From Wenzhouxiangellaceae bacterium (GTDB lineage: Bacteria > Pseudomonadota > Gammaproteobacteria > Xanthomonadales > Wenzhouxiangellaceae), in the NCBI GenBank assembly GCA_028289455.1, contig JANQPN010000049.1, forward strand, positions 48,101-112,100: 64,000 nt of DNA, written 5' to 3'. A program made the translations under genes and the position numbers. Shown piece after piece: positions 61,972-64,000 of the stretch (within the stretch, counting starts at the first letter, position 1; every line of letters begins with the position of its first letter). Below the pieces are notes generated by a model that worked only from the letters and a program-made list of their open reading frames with translations, searched no databases and was not told the origin of the DNA.

Positions 61972-62817
61972 GTGATAATTCGCCAGATGCAAAGACCTGA
62001 ACTGGATACGCTGGTCGATTGGGCTGCCGATGAGGGCTGGAACCCGGGGCTGGATGATGCTGATGTTTTCTGGGCTACCGATCCGGATGGTTTTATTGCC
62101 GCTGAACTGAATGGTGAGTTGATCGGGGGAGGTTCGATTGTCAGCTACGACGGGCTTTACGGGTTTATGGGCTTTTTTATCATCCGCAGTGATATGCGCG
62201 GGCAGGGTTTGGGCAATCAGCTTTGGCATGAGCGTAAACAGCGGTTGCTGTCCCGGTTGAATACGCCCGGTGTCATCGGAATGGATGGTGTTTTTGATAT
62301 GCAGCATTATTACGCCAAAGGTGGTTTTGAATTAGTCTGCAGGGATCTGCGGTATGAATCAATCGGTCAGGCCGCACCCCAGCCGGAAGGGGTGATAGAA
62401 CTTGGCAGCGTTCCTTTTGATCAGGTTGATGCCTATGACCGGCAGCATTTTCCGGCACCGCGATCAGGGTTTTTAAAACGCTGGATTGACAGGCCCGGAG
62501 GTCACTCGGTTGGCGTAATGCAACAAGGGAAGCTGGCAGGCTATGCGGTAATGCGTCCTTGCCGTAATGGATACAAAATAGGCCCGTTATTTGCCAATGA
62601 GGCAGTCATTGCAGATGCTTTGTTGAGATCATTGTCTGCTAAGGTTCCCGGTGAGCCGATATTTCTGGATACACCGGAAAACAACCCTGAAGCCATCAGG
62701 CTGGCCAATCAACATAATATGCATGAAGTGTTTGGTTGTGCCAGGATGATTTTTGGTGAAAAACCGGTATTACCGGATCATCAGATTTTCGGCGTAACCA
62801 CTTTTGAACTGGGCTAG
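61972..62817 (+). CDS. GNAT acetyltransferase with tandem GNAT-type domains
   Basis: 281 residues from a GTG start. N-terminal GNAT domain: MIIRQMQRPELDTLVDWAADEGWNPG, GFFIIRSDMRGQGLGNQLWHE (acetyl-CoA loop RGQGLG). The second half, residues ~130-281, ends with EKPVLPDHQIFGVTTFELG and fits the acetyltransf_18 domain seen in YitH/HsdE1-like proteins. Substrate unknown; stands alone. Confidence 0.85.
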   Translation: MIIRQMQRPELDTLVDWAADEGWNPGLDDADVFWATDPDGFIAAELNGELIGGGSIVSYDGLYGFMGFFIIRSDMRGQGLGNQLWHERKQRLLSRLNTPGVIGMDGVFDMQHYYAKGGFELVCRDLRYESIGQAAPQPEGVIELGSVPFDQVDAYDRQHFPAPRSGFLKRWIDRPGGHSVGVMQQGKLAGYAVMRPCRNGYKIGPLFANEAVIADALLRSLSAKVPGEPIFLDTPENNPEAIRLANQHNMHEVFGCARMIFGEKPVLPDHQIFGVTTFELG

Positions 62818-62841
62818 ACACCCAGTTCAGATTATTAGCAG

Positions 62842-64000
62842 TCAGTCTGCAGATGACTGTTTCTGCAGCTGCAGTTGAGAGGCGCCGCTACGCACAACGT
62901 CAATTCCGACAATTTCTCCATTTTCTTCAATGAAGTCAAAGTGGTCCCCGGCCGGCGCGCCGGCAACTTTCAAGCGCATCGGGCCGATTGGGGTTAACTG
63001 CATGCTATTGCCGTCGGCGATTGCCATCAGGCCATCCTCAGCCAGTTCAAGAACCAGCTGAAATCCGCCATTCTGCATGCTGTAGGTGCCGCTGAAGCGT
63101 TTCAACTGCTCCCGGCTCATGGCAATTCGCGTGTCACTGGGAATTTCCAGCACAAAGCCGGGCCGGGAAATGCCGGCCAGGCAGCTTGCGTGTTTGATAT
63201 TCTCCAATGATGCAGTAGCCAGCAATTCTGACTGCATCTGTCTAATACATTCTGTATTTTTCAGACCCATGTCGGAATGCGCGCTTTCAGGTACTTCCAG
63301 ATTCAGGCTATTGGTCAAAAAGCGCTGTACGTGGTTGGCCCATCGTTGTGGAGTAACCGGATCACGCTCACCGCTGAGCAGCAATACCGGAATATCGGAT
63401 GGCTCAGGTGTATAAAAATTATCCGGCAGATTGCCTTTGGTCCATTTGCTGCATGCGCCCAGCTCCTGGCGTACCCGGAGATCACCCAGAAAACCGCTCT
63501 GATCGCCTGCTGTATCTGCAGGGATTTGCGCGACGTCTTCAGTACAGCTGACAGAAAGATAAAGGCCCATTGGCAACTGGCCCAGTAAAAAATAACCGAT
63601 GTTAAAAGCACTTTGACCCAGCGGTTGCCAGTTTCCATTGGCGGCAGCGTTTAAAAATGCAGGGATATTTAACGCCTGCGGTGGTGTGTACAACATGTAC
63701 CTCAGGGTCTGTGCAAATGCGTTGGGGGTTAATCTGATTTCAGCATTAGACTGCGTCTGGGGGTTGGCTACAGTGATTAGTTTTGGTTCCTGCTCCAGTT
63801 CAGCCATGATTTTGGCCAGATCCTGTGATGGGTCAGAAAACGCTTCGGCACAAGCCGGTTCTGCGGCACAGGCTGCAAACCATGAATCCAGTGCTGCCTG
63901 TGCATCGGCAGCGAAACTGAACGGTGTTTTGGCGTCGGTAGGGGCAACCCCTTCCAATGTGGCAGTGCGAACCAGCTCAGGATGGCGCTGCATCATCACC
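62842..64000 (-). CDS. Alpha/beta hydrolase (TAP-like C-terminal domain), partial at the window end
   Basis: 385 codons visible; the N-terminal part, with the nucleophile elbow, lies beyond base 64000. The visible part starts MMMQRHPELVRTATLEGVAP, the usual stretch just after the catalytic Ser, and has VSCTEDVAQIP, LLLSGERDPVTPQRWANHVQRFL (catalytic Asp) and VPESAHSDMGLKNTECIRQM (His), i.e. the proline iminopeptidase/SlpD-like TAP architecture. A ~100-residue C-terminal domain (DTRIAMSREQLKRFSGTYSMQNGGF) follows. Probably secreted. Confidence 0.82.
   Translation of the reverse strand, partial: VMMQRHPELVRTATLEGVAPTDAKTPFSFAADAQAALDSWFAACAAEPACAEAFSDPSQDLAKIMAELEQEPKLITVANPQTQSNAEIRLTPNAFAQTLRYMLYTPPQALNIPAFLNAAANGNWQPLGQSAFNIGYFLLGQLPMGLYLSVSCTEDVAQIPADTAGDQSGFLGDLRVRQELGACSKWTKGNLPDNFYTPEPSDIPVLLLSGERDPVTPQRWANHVQRFLTNSLNLEVPESAHSDMGLKNTECIRQMQSELLATASLENIKHASCLAGISRPGFVLEIPSDTRIAMSREQLKRFSGTYSMQNGGFQLVLELAEDGLMAIADGNSMQLTPIGPMRLKVAGAPAGDHFDFIEENGEIVGIDVVRSGASQLQLQKQSSAD

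Noticed and set aside
1..64000. tRNA, rRNA, CRISPR, insertion-sequence and prophage signals
   Set aside because: Read through on both strands; no cloverleaf with TTCGAATCC-type arm, no regularly spaced repeats with spacers, no transposase or phage structural gene was recognised.

Overview
The window looks like the chromosome of a gammaproteobacterium, probably free-living. It carries the EF-P lysylation pair (epmB/efp), ubiG, a mupP-like phosphatase, the redox chaperone hslO, an MCE/Mla lipid-transport operon and several outer-membrane-type lipoproteins. No ribosomal RNA gene, tRNA gene, CRISPR array, insertion sequence or phage was recognised. Both window edges cut a gene (epmB on the left, an alpha/beta hydrolase on the right).

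Layout. 0-10.5 kb: housekeeping block on the + strand (efp, mtaD-like deaminase, ubiG, mupP-like phosphatase, hslO, a degenerate squalene/phytoene synthase homologue, a GFA protein, an MlaE-MlaF-MlaD-lipoprotein transport operon, a second GFA protein, an ABM monooxygenase). 10.5-14.5 kb: a small secreted protein, then an ECF sigma factor followed by a large Ser/Thr kinase with TPR repeats, a pairing known to act by sigma-factor phosphorylation. 14.7-25.6 kb: a complete reductive pyrimidine catabolism operon on the - strand (mmsA, dihydropyrimidinase, beta-ureidopropionase, aminotransferase, NCS1 permease, preT, preA and a fungal-type cytosine deaminase). It would take cytosine or uracil to beta-alanine, malonate semialdehyde and acetyl-CoA.

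25.9-37.8 kb: the most unusual region. About twenty short, mostly AT-rich, mutually unrelated + strand genes are separated by recognisable attC recombination sites. One family is 60 bp long and a second is 93 bp long. No integron integrase is visible, so this is best read as a CALIN (cluster of attC sites lacking integrase), an old sedentary integron cassette array. Its cargo includes two VOC proteins, an L,D-transpeptidase, a YwqK/MORN protein, an McrA-like HNH nuclease, a ParB-like domain, a possible MafI-type immunity protein, a DUF6869 protein, a GNAT acetyltransferase, several small membrane proteins and many orphans.

37.9-64 kb: envelope and secreted functions. These are a secreted endonuclease/exonuclease/phosphatase protein, lipoproteins, two CPBP intramembrane proteases facing apart, a beta-helix protein and two near-duplicate proteins with IPTL-CTERM-like tails flanking a Cys-rich secreted protein, a nucleoside-hydrolase homologue, a membrane-tethered beta-lactamase-family serine hydrolase, a CXXCH secreted protein next to a ToxR-like membrane regulator, S41 and S10 peptidases, an AGCS alanine/glycine symporter with an unusual insertion, a third GFA protein and a double-GNAT protein. 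Many genes here encode exported proteins, and several intergenic regions carry clear hairpin terminators.
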